A DNA stretch of 64,000 nucleotides from Rheinheimera pacifica. GTDB taxonomy: Bacteria > Pseudomonadota > Gammaproteobacteria > Enterobacterales > Alteromonadaceae. Location: positions 186,001 to 250,000 of the forward strand of contig NZ_FNXF01000004.1 of the NCBI RefSeq assembly GCF_900108485.1. The letters are read 5' to 3'. Both the position numbers and the translations under genes were made by a program. Each line of letters starts with the position of its first letter. Within the stretch, counting starts at the first letter, position 1. Of the stretch, positions 36,401 through 43,158 are shown piece after piece. Under the pieces are notes generated by a model. That model did not search any database. It saw nothing but the letters and a program-made list of their open reading frames with translations, and was not told the DNA's origin.

Positions 36401-36533
36401 CGGCTTGTTGTTTTCAACCCTGACCAGTTTAGTGCTGGTGCCACTGACATACTGGGGCCTGGTTAACCTGATAAATACCTGGGCCAACTGGCGCGCTAAC
36501 GCCAAACGCTGGGCTGATAAAGTCTGGGCATGA
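33480..36533 (+). CDS. RND efflux permease subunit, second of tandem pair
   Basis: 1017 aa, start overlapping the stop of the first permease (ATGA at 33480-33483). Same architecture without the insertion: N-terminal FALTRPVTICMIF, MLVDNAVVVTESIFRERA at TM4, IVVNNGIVLVDRIN at TM10-11 and the C-terminal LVPLTYWGL. Two different permeases with one adaptor recall MdtBC, which work as a heterotrimer. No outer-membrane factor gene follows, so the pump must borrow a TolC-type channel. Substrates are unknown. Confidence 0.92.
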   Translation: MSQQPLAITRFALTRPVTICMIFLSMLVFGVIASRMLPLEKFPGIDIPQIFINVPYNNATPTEIERLITRPLEEALATVTGIKQMRSWSNENSAEVSLEFKWEENINSKSIEVRERLDSIRHLLPKDVERVLVFQFNTNDMPIFQLRISSERDLAMAYDLLERQIKRPLERVQGVSKVELYGVEKRQVVIRLNPDKMRALNIDAAALVSTLQGYNFAMTAGELRNIDNSILVKPVGEYRELEEIASLPLRPGLSLREVATVQLELPKREDGRHLDQTYAVGMNVYKESGANLVEVAKAALAVVQAADDDPAFNGISLYIMDDTAKGVTTSLADLLSAGGVGALLSFAVLYLFLRHIGTTMVVVLAVPVSICIALGIMYFFGYSLNILSMMGLMLAVGMLVDNAVVVTESIFRERAAGGDVKTATARGVRRVSLAVVAGTATTAIVFLPNILGQKMELTIFLEHVAIAICLCLAVSLLIALTLIPLLTTRLTMQPVKQQQAGALEAKYRKTLGWVMYHPRWSALIAVLLLGSIVVPMGAVSGGDNDNEDSDRIFLNYNVQGNYALGEVEAEVSIMEAYLYANKDKFDIESVYSYYRAGYANSIIILKPQLSQPLAQLKDAIRKDWPALVRSKPSFGWGNNGGMQVHLLGSSTEVLLKLAADIEPMLAAVTGLEDVSSEIAHGQQEIQITLKLDQLQRHGLNAQQVANAVSLALRGTNLRTFRSAEQGELLMRVLYDEKVSHSLAELSALPILNKDGVVISLQQLAVLTTMPRLDQIRRFDRQTGIAIRMNLAKDYKMDTAREDIKKVMDKLALPPGYRWSFQGSFQQQDESQQVMMVNMLLAVAMIYLVMAALFESLLLPTAVIGSLLFSLVGVFWTFMFTGTTMGIMGMIGMLVLMGIVVNNGIVLVDRINQDRQEQPEASLRELIISASESRLRPILMTVSTTVLGLLPLAMGGTQIGGDGPSYAPMAIAIIGGLLFSTLTSLVLVPLTYWGLVNLINTWANWRANAKRWADKVWA

Positions 36534-36604
36534 GGATAATATAAGGCGGGTTGATATGAGCAAACCGCGTTATCCTTGTCATGCGTGAGGTGGCTGATTA
36601 GCGC

Positions 36605-36633
36605 TTTACAGACGCGCGCAAACTCACTAGAAT
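36605..36633 (+). promoter_or_regulatory. Sigma70-type promoter of the manganese riboswitch transcript
   Basis: TTTACA at 36605-36610 and TAGAAT at 36628-36633 with exactly 17 bases between. The expected start site, near 36640, coincides with the first base of the riboswitch, which supports both calls. Confidence 0.75.
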
Positions 36634-36640
36634 GCGCGCT

Positions 36641-36796
36641 GCCTTAAGGGAGTAATCTGCAACCGTATTATACGGTTGCGCTACGGTCAACATACTTGTG
36701 CCCCCTGCACATGGCCGTATCGTTCAAAGCCTGCTTTGAATTGATGAGACTTAAGACACATTACTGGCCCAAAGCGGGAGCCGGTGCTGTGTCTTA
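36641..36796 (+). promoter_or_regulatory. yybP-ykoY manganese riboswitch with expression platform
   Basis: Hallmarks are AAGGGAGTA at 36646-36654 and GGTCAACATACTTG at 36685-36698, and the closing GATGAGACTTAAG whose CTTAAG (36750-36755) pairs with CTTAAG at 36643-36648 to form P1. The Mn-sensing class is known to precede MntP and UPF0016/GDT1 exporters. The expression platform is visible: TAAGACACA at 36752-36760, part of the P1 3' strand, can instead pair with TGTGTCTTA at 36788-36796, extended by ACTGGC/GCCGGT. AGCGGGA (36773-36779) can also pair with TCCCGCT (36803-36809) just before the AAGG ribosome site. Mn binding would favour P1 and free translation. Confidence 0.85.
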
Positions 36797-36821
36797 TGTA
36801 TGTCCCGCTAAGGTGCAGTTG

Positions 36822-37400
36822 ATGGAAGCCTTCTTATCCTCTTTTACCGCCGTAGCAATTGCTGAAATTGGCGATAAAACCCAGTTACTCTCTTTATTTC
36901 TTGCTGCCCGGTTTCGCTCTAAAAGCGCGATTATCGCCGGTATTTTAGTAGCTACCTTACTTAACCATGCGGCATCGGCGTGGCTGGGTGTATGGGTGGC
37001 GCAATTTATTCCGCCAGGCTGGCATAACTGGCTGCTGGGCGGCTCTTTTATTGCGGTAGCGCTATGGCTGTTAATTCCTGATAAAGACGATAGCGGTGAT
37101 ACCAGCGTGCTGCGGTTTGGCGCTTTTACCGCCAGCTGCGTGTTGTTTTTTCTGGCCGAAATTGGCGATAAAACCCAAATTGCTACCGTTATACTGGCCG
37201 CCAGTTTTGAAAATGCGGTATGGATGGTGATTGTAGGCACTACGCTGGGCATGCTGGCCGCCAATGTGCCGGTAGTGTATGCCGGTAGCTGGTTGCTGCA
37301 AAAAATCTCGCTGCACTGGGCGCGCCGTACTGCTTGTGCCGTATTTATGCTGCTCGGGTTTTATATTATCTGCTCTGACCAGCTTATGATGTTGGGGTAA
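36822..37400 (+). CDS. mneA: UPF0016/GDT1-family manganese exporter (MneA-like)
   Basis: 192 aa from the ATG at 36822, with AAGG nine bases upstream; the frame to 36696 runs through the riboswitch and is rejected. Two copies of the family motif E-x-G-D-K-T-Q occur (Glu15 and Glu113: EIGDKTQL and EIGDKTQI), one in each half of an inverted-repeat membrane protein with six helices. Vibrio cholerae MneA, a member with this build, exports Mn. The manganese riboswitch upstream fits a Mn-exporter function. It stands alone with a 140-base gap before the next gene. Confidence 0.9.
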   Translation: MEAFLSSFTAVAIAEIGDKTQLLSLFLAARFRSKSAIIAGILVATLLNHAASAWLGVWVAQFIPPGWHNWLLGGSFIAVALWLLIPDKDDSGDTSVLRFGAFTASCVLFFLAEIGDKTQIATVILAASFENAVWMVIVGTTLGMLAANVPVVYAGSWLLQKISLHWARRTACAVFMLLGFYIICSDQLMMLG

Positions 37401-37542
37401 ATAACAGTTTAGCGCATTGAAGCCATTGATTAAGCTTGTATTTACCGATATGTTGCTTAACGAAACTGTTGAGTCAGCTTAACATCGGGTTGACGCTGGT
37501 TTTATTAAAAATAACAATATCTGAAGTAAAGGAGACTAAGTC

Positions 37543-37893
37543 ATGAATGACTTTAATGCAGTGCCAGCAGTTAATTCGTCAACGGCGAAGCTGGTATATA
37601 TTCTGTATCTGGTGGGTTTATTGTTTGGTATTACCGGTATTATCGGCGTTATCGTTGCTTATGTGAATAAAGAAGATGGCCCGGATTGGCTGCAAAGCCA
37701 TTATCGCTTTCAAATCCGTACTTTCTGGATGGGGCTGGTATTTTTGATTGTAGCAGCAGTACTGACTGTTGTGCTGGTTGGCTGGTTAATCTGGCTGTTT
37801 TGGGTAGTGTGGTTAATTATCCGCAGCGTTAAAGGGCTAAAACAGCTGGAAAAACAAGAGCCTGTGCTGGACGAACAAACCTGGATGTTTTAA
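37543..37893 (+). CDS. DUF4870 / Tic20-like small membrane protein
   Basis: 116 aa. Three hydrophobic helices with a central conserved FQIRTFW segment and a C-terminal VKGLKQLEKQEPV tail, as in the DUF4870 family. The start has AAAGGAG upstream. No function is known for this family; the helices suggest an inner-membrane protein. It is monocistronic, with a strong terminator right after the stop. Confidence 0.8.
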   Translation: MNDFNAVPAVNSSTAKLVYILYLVGLLFGITGIIGVIVAYVNKEDGPDWLQSHYRFQIRTFWMGLVFLIVAAVLTVVLVGWLIWLFWVVWLIIRSVKGLKQLEKQEPVLDEQTWMF

Positions 37894-37905
37894 GCGTCCA
37901 ACATT

Positions 37906-37934
37906 AAAAAGCGAAGCCAGGTGCTTCGCTTTTT
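37906..37934. terminator. Bidirectional terminator between DUF4870 and CbiM-like genes
   Basis: AAAAAGCGAAGC at 37906-37917 pairs perfectly with GCTTCGCTTTTT at 37923-37934, loop of five bases, A- and T-runs at both ends. It lies between convergent genes. Confidence 0.92.
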
Positions 37935-37945
37935 TTGTGGCGCTT

Positions 37946-38593
37946 TTAACGCTCGGGTGATAAATATTCCCGATCATAAAAGGTGCGCAGCCAGTGTGGC
38001 CGGTAAATGGCCATCAGTGTTATTGCGCTGCCATTAAGCAGTGCTTCGGGAAACCAGATAAGCAGGGCTAATAGCCAGTAATCATTGGTTATAATATGCC
38101 AGCTGTAACGCCCCTCCAGGCCAAACCACAGCGATGTAAGGCTGATTTGCAGCACTATCGTTAGTGCCGCAGTAAGAAAACCGGCGACAAAAATATAAAC
38201 AAACAGGTGGCGGGTTAAATAACGATAGCTGGCTAAAAACAACGTATAACTAAATAAACCCGGCAGAATAAAACTGACCAATGCATATAAACCGGCATCA
38301 GCCCAGGGCAGTTTGCCAAAAGCTATCAATAACAGCATCGGCAGCAGGCAAATCCAGTTAGCAATACGCCAGCCATGGCACAGTACTAAGGTTGTAAGCA
38401 GCAAAAAATGCAAATTCAGCCCGGGTTGAATACCGGCCTGCACACTCCACAATAAACTCAGCACCACTACCGAGGCGAAAACAAAATGCTGGTAACCCGG
38501 CTCTGCCTTCAGTTTGGGCATAAACTCACGCGGGTAAAAATATAGCAATACCGCTAATGCACTAAAGGCGCCTGCAATTTGCCAGCTGGTCAT
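37946..38593 (-). CDS. CbiM-like energy-coupling-factor permease homologue (COG3235 type)
   Basis: 215-aa inner-membrane protein with about six helices. The CbiM-like part is the block LNLHFLLLTTLVLCHGWR, with a His that would bind metal in CbiM, and the later WFPEALLNGSAITLMAIYRP end. CbiM proteins are substrate subunits for nickel or cobalt uptake; this stand-alone group has no adjoining CbiQ/CbiO energy module here. It is one of two minus-strand genes beside a 63-aa membrane protein. Metal transport is possible but unproven. Confidence 0.68.
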   Translation of the reverse strand: MTSWQIAGAFSALAVLLYFYPREFMPKLKAEPGYQHFVFASVVVLSLLWSVQAGIQPGLNLHFLLLTTLVLCHGWRIANWICLLPMLLLIAFGKLPWADAGLYALVSFILPGLFSYTLFLASYRYLTRHLFVYIFVAGFLTAALTIVLQISLTSLWFGLEGRYSWHIITNDYWLLALLIWFPEALLNGSAITLMAIYRPHWLRTFYDREYLSPER

Positions 38594-38646
38594 TGTTTGG
38601 TATTCCGCCGTACTAACATCCTCTGATTGTAACGGCTGTTTACCGC

Positions 38647-38838
38647 TCAGTCATCGCTGTTGTGGTCAGAGTGCTCCAGATAGCGGCCAGCACCCAGTGC
38701 CGTGCTAAGCAGCAACACCGGTATGGCAAAAAAGTGCATCATCAGCGATAACTCTGCGGCAAAGTTGATCCAGAAAATAACCAGCCAGCTCACCAGCCAT
38801 GTGGCTATAGTCAGCCATTTTGTTGTCAGGCTATTCAT
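38647..38838 (-). CDS. Small membrane protein, 63 aa
   Basis: 63 aa with two hydrophobic helices (WLTIATWLVSWLVIFWI and MMHFFAIPVLLLSTALGA) and an acidic, histidine-containing tail (YLEHSDHNSDD). It has a strong Shine-Dalgarno, AGGAGG, before the ATG. It precedes the CbiM-like gene on the same strand by 53 bases, so it may be its partner; small subunits such as CbiN help CbiM in known systems, but this protein has no CbiN motif I can see. Confidence 0.65.
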   Translation of the reverse strand: MNSLTTKWLTIATWLVSWLVIFWINFAAELSLMMHFFAIPVLLLSTALGAGRYLEHSDHNSDD

Positions 38839-38960
38839 ACTGCCTCCTGTTGGTATTGTTAAGGTCCCGGTTATTCTAGGCCTTGCCTTTACAATAATGC
38901 AGTGTCACTATTGATAAAAATAAGGTGAATAGTGACAAATTGCCGGCGCAGGATAAACAG

Positions 38961-39986
38961 ATGAAACAGATTGCCATACTGGCTAACCACAACAGCATCA
39001 GCAGCGATGTATTTGCTCTGCTGGATTATTTTGAATACTGCAATGTGCTATGGGCGTTGCAGCAGCAGACAGTAACACCGTTGTTTCATTGCTACCCAGT
39101 GTCGCCAGACGGTAGGGCACTTAAATTAAAGCCGGGTGTGGAGTTAGCCGTTCAGCCACATCCGTGGCAACAGGCCGATGCGCTGATTTTACCGCCAGCT
39201 TATGCGTACCGGCGTGCCGAGCTGGCAGCACTGGCCGCCCAATCAGCAGCCTATTACAGTGGTTTACATCAGGCAGCAGAGCGGGGCAGTTTAATTGCGG
39301 CCAGTTGTACCGGTACTTATATCCTGGCGGGCAGCGGCTTGCTGGATCACCGCAATGCCACCAGCAGCTGGTTTTTTAAAGAGATATTCCAAAGCCTGCA
39401 CCCCAATGTGCATTTGCAGCTGAATAAACTGCTGGTGCAGGATGGCAACCTGCTAACTGCCGGGGCCACCACCTCTTATATTAATTTGTGCCTGGCGCTA
39501 ACCGAACAGTTAGCTGGCGAGCAGTTTGCCCGGCAGATGGCAAAAATTATGCTGACCGATCCCAACCGCACCTCGCAGGTGCCCTACATGGACTTATCCA
39601 TCGGTTTGCAGCATAACGATTCGTTAATTGTGCAAATTCAGACCTACCTTAGCCAGCATTTGGCGCAGCCTTTTGTACTGGATCAATTAGCAGAGCAGTT
39701 TCATCTGACCAAGCGCACCTTGCTGCGCCGCTTTAAAACCGCACTGAATGACACGCCACTGAATTATTTGCAGCGCTTACGGGTAGAGCAAGCCAAGCGT
39801 TTGCTGGAAACTACTAACCAGCCAATAGAGCAAATTGTGTTGCAAGTGGGCTATGAAGATGTCAGCTCGTTTCGCAAGTTATTTCTTAATTACACCGAAC
39901 TTACCCCCAGCCAATACCGGCAAAAGTTTATGCTCGGTGACACCTTTAACTGCTGCCCGACAGAACGCCTTGTTGCAGAAACCTGA
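38961..39986 (+). CDS. GlxA-type transcriptional regulator (DJ-1/PfpI domain plus AraC HTH), second copy
   Basis: 341 aa from the ATG at 38961, with CAGGATAA upstream; a GTG at 38925 in frame is possible. N-terminal DJ-1-like domain: LLDYFEYCNVLWAL and IAASCTGTYILAGSG (nucleophile-elbow Cys). C-terminal AraC domain: LDQLAEQFHLTKRTLLRRFKTAL and IEQIVLQVGYEDVSSFRKLF. The effector is unknown. It is divergent from the 63-aa and CbiM-like genes, the likely targets. Sequence divergence from the copy at 20.9 kb suggests an independent paralogue rather than a recent duplication. Confidence 0.88.
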   Translation: MKQIAILANHNSISSDVFALLDYFEYCNVLWALQQQTVTPLFHCYPVSPDGRALKLKPGVELAVQPHPWQQADALILPPAYAYRRAELAALAAQSAAYYSGLHQAAERGSLIAASCTGTYILAGSGLLDHRNATSSWFFKEIFQSLHPNVHLQLNKLLVQDGNLLTAGATTSYINLCLALTEQLAGEQFARQMAKIMLTDPNRTSQVPYMDLSIGLQHNDSLIVQIQTYLSQHLAQPFVLDQLAEQFHLTKRTLLRRFKTALNDTPLNYLQRLRVEQAKRLLETTNQPIEQIVLQVGYEDVSSFRKLFLNYTELTPSQYRQKFMLGDTFNCCPTERLVAET

Positions 39987-40019
39987 AAAATAATTTTAGC
40001 AACAGCTTGCGCCTATAGA

Positions 40020-40054
40020 TTACATCTGTAATATTAAATGTATTACAGGTGTAA
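40020..40054 (+). promoter_or_regulatory. Twin BlaI/MecI-type operators
   Basis: TTACATCTGTAA at 40020-40031 and TTACAGGTGTAA at 40043-40054: two copies of TTACA-NN-TGTAA, the dyad bound by BlaI/MecI-type repressors, with centres 23 bases apart (about two helical turns). They lie just before the ribosome site of the BlaI-like gene, so autoregulation is expected. Confidence 0.82.
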
Positions 40055-40072
40055 TCCATAAGGTGTTTTTAT

Positions 40073-40453
40073 ATGATCGAAATCAGCAATGCCGAACTTA
40101 GCGTAATGCAGGTGTTGTGGCAGCGTCAGCCGCTAAGCGCCAACGACGTGGTTGCAGCGCTGGGCAATGATAAAGACTGGCACGAGAAAACCGTAAAAAC
40201 ACTGCTGAACCGTCTGGTAAGCAAAGGTGCATTGGGCTTTGATAAAGATGGCAGGGCCTATTTATATTACCCGCTTATTGCCGAGCAGGATTATCAGCTG
40301 CAGCAGGGCCGATCTTTTGTTGAGCGTATATTTGCCGGCCGTGTCGCACCGCTGGTAGCCGGTTTTGCCAGCCAGAATAAACTCAACGCCGATGATGTGC
40401 AGCAGCTAAAGCAATTGATTGCGGAATGGGAGCAGGAGCAGCGCCATGACTGA
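40073..40453 (+). CDS. BlaI/MecI/CopY-family transcriptional repressor
   Basis: 126-aa winged-helix repressor: AELSVMQVLWQRQPLSANDVV and KTVKTLLNRLVSKGAL are the DNA-binding part, and a C-terminal dimerisation helix end with EQDYQLQQGRSFVERI. In beta-lactam sensing systems the repressor is cleaved when its partner membrane peptidase is activated. Here the partner is the next gene, which overlaps it by eight bases (ATGACTGA). The twin operators upstream suggest autorepression. No beta-lactamase gene is near. Confidence 0.9.
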   Translation: MIEISNAELSVMQVLWQRQPLSANDVVAALGNDKDWHEKTVKTLLNRLVSKGALGFDKDGRAYLYYPLIAEQDYQLQQGRSFVERIFAGRVAPLVAGFASQNKLNADDVQQLKQLIAEWEQEQRHD

Positions 40454-41642
40454 TTACCTGTTACAAATGTCGGTGCCGTTATCGCTACTGCTCATCGCTT
40501 TGTTGTTAGCACAGCAATATCTGCTTAAGCCCCTCGGGGCTCGCACCCTTTATGCCTTGTGGGCTGCAGTGCCACTTCTGCTGCTTTGTGCTTCCATTAC
40601 CTCGCTACTGCCGCAGGTTGTTGAAGCGGGTGCCATTAAGCGCTATCAGGTAGGAATACAGCAACTCACGGCAGCAGCAGGTAACATTAACTGGCTGTTT
40701 TGGTTATGGCTTGCCGGGGTAATGCTGTGCAGCAGTTTTCTGTTGCTTAGTTATATTAGCGGCCGCGCTCAGTTTAACCGTGCAGCGCCGCTTAGTGGCA
40801 CTAATACGCCAGCGTATTGCCGTCAGGCGGATAGCAGCAGCGGGCCTTATATCACCGGTTTAATTACGCCACGAATTATACTGCCGCATGATTTTTTTAC
40901 CCGCTTTGACGCAACTCAGCAGCGACTGATCCTGCAACACGAGCTGACACACTGGCGCCGCGGCGACTTACATCTTAATTACCTGGCTCTGGTATTGGTT
41001 AGCCTGTTTTGGTTTAACCCGTTGGTGTGGCTGGCGTATCGGCAATACCGCAACGCCCAGGAGCTGGCCTGCGATGCACTGGTAACAAAAAATGCCAGCA
41101 AGGCAGAAAGAATTGCTTATGGTTATGCCTTATTAAGCAGTACGCAGCAGTCATCAGCAAACTGGTGGCCGCTTACTCATCACTATGGAGACTTTAACAC
41201 TATGAAACAACGCATTACGCAATTACAGCGTCAGCAAGGTATCAGCAAAACAGTGGTGCTGGGAGCAATGGCACTGGTGATTGCTGCTACATTATTGCTG
41301 CAACAACCGGTTATGGCTGGTGTTAGCAAAACACAACAGCTTGCTGCGGTTATGCGCATTGAACCCCGTTATCCACTGCAAGCTGCAGAACAGGGGATCT
41401 CAGGTTATGTGCAGATTAAATTTGATGTCGATGCACAAGGTAAAGTGATCAATGCCAGTGTCGTGAAATCGAGTCCTGAACAGGTATTTGACAAAGAGGC
41501 ATTACGTGCCCTGACGCAATGGCAGTATACCGCTACCGGCAAGCTGCATCTGGCGCAAATGGTGCAACTGGATTTTGAGCTGGATACCGTACAAGCAGAT
41601 ATCGAGCGGGTTAGCGTAACACCGGCCGCAAAAAAGGGCTGA
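40446..41642 (+). CDS. M56-family (BlaR1-like) membrane metallopeptidase with C-terminal TonB domain
   Basis: 398 aa from the ATG at 40446, overlapping the repressor stop; the longer frame from 40419 is unlikely. Several membrane helices flank a zinc peptidase domain with HELTH (His165 to His169) and the later AQELACDALV. After a helix near residue 290, the C-terminus is a TonB-C domain (PRYPLQAAEQGISGYVQIKFDV and WQYTATG), not a penicillin-binding domain as in BlaR1. Family members of this form cleave the BlaI-type partner on sensing an envelope signal. The actual signal is unknown. Confidence 0.88.
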   Translation: MTDYLLQMSVPLSLLLIALLLAQQYLLKPLGARTLYALWAAVPLLLLCASITSLLPQVVEAGAIKRYQVGIQQLTAAAGNINWLFWLWLAGVMLCSSFLLLSYISGRAQFNRAAPLSGTNTPAYCRQADSSSGPYITGLITPRIILPHDFFTRFDATQQRLILQHELTHWRRGDLHLNYLALVLVSLFWFNPLVWLAYRQYRNAQELACDALVTKNASKAERIAYGYALLSSTQQSSANWWPLTHHYGDFNTMKQRITQLQRQQGISKTVVLGAMALVIAATLLLQQPVMAGVSKTQQLAAVMRIEPRYPLQAAEQGISGYVQIKFDVDAQGKVINASVVKSSPEQVFDKEALRALTQWQYTATGKLHLAQMVQLDFELDTVQADIERVSVTPAAKKG

Positions 41643-41681
41643 TGGTGTAGCAAAACAAGTTGGATACAAGTTGGATAGAAG

Positions 41682-41736
41682 TGCAATAAAGCAGCGTTAA
41701 CACCGCAGTGCCGTTTAAGGGCGCTGCTTTATTGCA
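41682..41736. terminator. Long convergent hairpin after M56 gene
   Basis: TGCAATAAAGCAGCG at 41682-41696 pairs perfectly over 15 bases with CGCTGCTTTATTGCA at 41722-41736; loop of 25 bases. It lies between convergent genes and may terminate both. Confidence 0.72.
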
Positions 41737-41752
41737 TTTGGGCGTCGGTGTT

Positions 41753-42550
41753 TTACCAGCCAAACGCCAGTACAGTTTTATTTAATACTTTGTCATTAAA
41801 CAGTACATGCGCTGTACCGCCTTTGGCGGCACCAAAGCAAACGTGCAGCGGCAGCAGGTGTTCTTCGCGCGGGTGCATTAATCGGGCATCAGGCGCTTGC
41901 TGCCAGTTAATCAGCCGCTGCACCTGCTCTGCATAACTGTACTGTGGTTGCAGGCTGTCGATAAAATACTGATTAAACGCCTCTAACTGCGCATCGCTTA
42001 CCAGGTTGGTATTAAAAAACGCCTGCATATTATGAAAGCTCATACCTGAGCCGATAATCAGCACGTTTTGCGCGCGTAAAAAGCTGATCGCTTCACCCAA
42101 GGCGATATGCGTTTTGGCATCAAGGCCTTTTAGCAATGATAACTGCAGCACAGGAATATCAGCTTGCGGGCGCAGCATAAGTAGCGGCACAAAAACACCA
42201 TGATCCCAGCCGCGGCTGGTATTTAGCTGTGTGCTAAAACCGGCTTGCTGCAGTTTTTCTGCTATTTCGGCTGCCAGTTCTGGTGCGCCGGGGGCAGGGT
42301 AGCTAAGCTGATAGCTTTGCGCCGGAAAGCCGGAGTAATCAAATAACAATGCCGGGTTGTCAGCTGCAGTAAGCGCCGGTTGGGCAGTTTCCCAGTGTGC
42401 ACTAATTACCAGTATGGCGGCAGGTGGGGCCAGTTTATTGCCAAGCCCGGTAATAAATTGTGTCAGGGCTTGGTGGTTTGGGTCGCCAAGTAAAGGTAAA
42501 GGCCCGCCGCCGTGGGGTAAATACAATACAGGTGCCAGAGTTGGGGTCAT
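41753..42550 (-). CDS. LigB-family extradiol dioxygenase, YgiD (4,5-DOPA dioxygenase)-like
   Basis: 265-aa non-haem iron enzyme that opens catechol rings; E. coli YgiD, a close form, acts on 4,5-DOPA. Metal ligands are visible as His in LYLPHGGGPLPLL, His in VISAHWETAQP and the later GMSFHNMQAF, with RGWDHGVFVPLLML as the other conserved block. Length matches YgiD. The natural substrate is uncertain. It is a single gene, convergent with the M56 gene. Confidence 0.9.
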   Translation of the reverse strand: MTPTLAPVLYLPHGGGPLPLLGDPNHQALTQFITGLGNKLAPPAAILVISAHWETAQPALTAADNPALLFDYSGFPAQSYQLSYPAPGAPELAAEIAEKLQQAGFSTQLNTSRGWDHGVFVPLLMLRPQADIPVLQLSLLKGLDAKTHIALGEAISFLRAQNVLIIGSGMSFHNMQAFFNTNLVSDAQLEAFNQYFIDSLQPQYSYAEQVQRLINWQQAPDARLMHPREEHLLPLHVCFGAAKGGTAHVLFNDKVLNKTVLAFGW

Positions 42551-42682
42551 TGCGTTGTGCTCGTTGGCAAAATAATATGTTCAGGCTACGCTTGCTAACC
42601 GTGCTATGCAATAGATTAAAAGTTGCGAAATAACTCAACTTTTAACAGATAAAATCGAATAATATGCAAAAAGGAGTGCTGT

Positions 42683-43153
42683 ATGACACCGGCAATTGAG
42701 TTGGCTAAACAGCGTGGCATTGCGCATCAGGTGCATCAGTATCAGCATGATCCGGCCGCAGCTTCTTACGGGCTGGAAGCGGCAGAAAAGCTTGGCCTAT
42801 TGCCGCAGCAGGTATTTAAAACCCTGGTGCTAAGTCTGGATAGCAAACAACTGGCGGTGGCAATATTGCCGGTAGATCAACTGCTCAGCATGAAACAGCT
42901 TGCCAAGGCACTGGGCGCAAAAAAGGCCGATATGGCCAATGCTGCAGATGTGATGCGTAGCACTGGCTATGTGTTAGGTGGGGTGAGCCCGCTGGGGCAA
43001 AAAAAGCTGTTGCCCACTGTTATTGACAGCTCAGCGCAACAGTTTGCCACTATTTATGTTAGCGCCGGGCGGCGCGGGCTGGAAATTGAGTTAAGCGCGG
43101 AAGATTTGTGTCGGCTGCTCAATGCACAGTTTGCACCGCTGTGTCAGAGTTAA
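42683..43153 (+). CDS. ybaK: Cys-tRNA(Pro)/Cys-tRNA(Cys) deacylase
   Basis: 156 aa. The YbaK editing domain removes cysteine from mischarged tRNA(Pro). Characteristic parts are AIELAKQRGIAHQVHQY at the N-terminus, VFKTLVLSLDSKQ with the catalytic Lys, AKALGAKKADMANAADV and STGYVLGGVSPLGQKK. AAGGAG precedes the ATG. It is monocistronic and convergent with the histidine kinase gene. Confidence 0.93.
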   Translation: MTPAIELAKQRGIAHQVHQYQHDPAAASYGLEAAEKLGLLPQQVFKTLVLSLDSKQLAVAILPVDQLLSMKQLAKALGAKKADMANAADVMRSTGYVLGGVSPLGQKKLLPTVIDSSAQQFATIYVSAGRRGLEIELSAEDLCRLLNAQFAPLCQS

Positions 43154-43158
43154 CATAG

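Noticed and set aside
36696-36821. Upstream extension of the GDT1 protein by 42 residues
   Set aside because: The extension runs through the manganese riboswitch and its hairpin and has no homology to the family.
41655-41679. Short direct repeat ACAAGTTGGATA in tandem after the M56 gene
   Set aside because: Only two copies of about 12 bases, next to a terminator; not enough to call a CRISPR or regulatory repeat.
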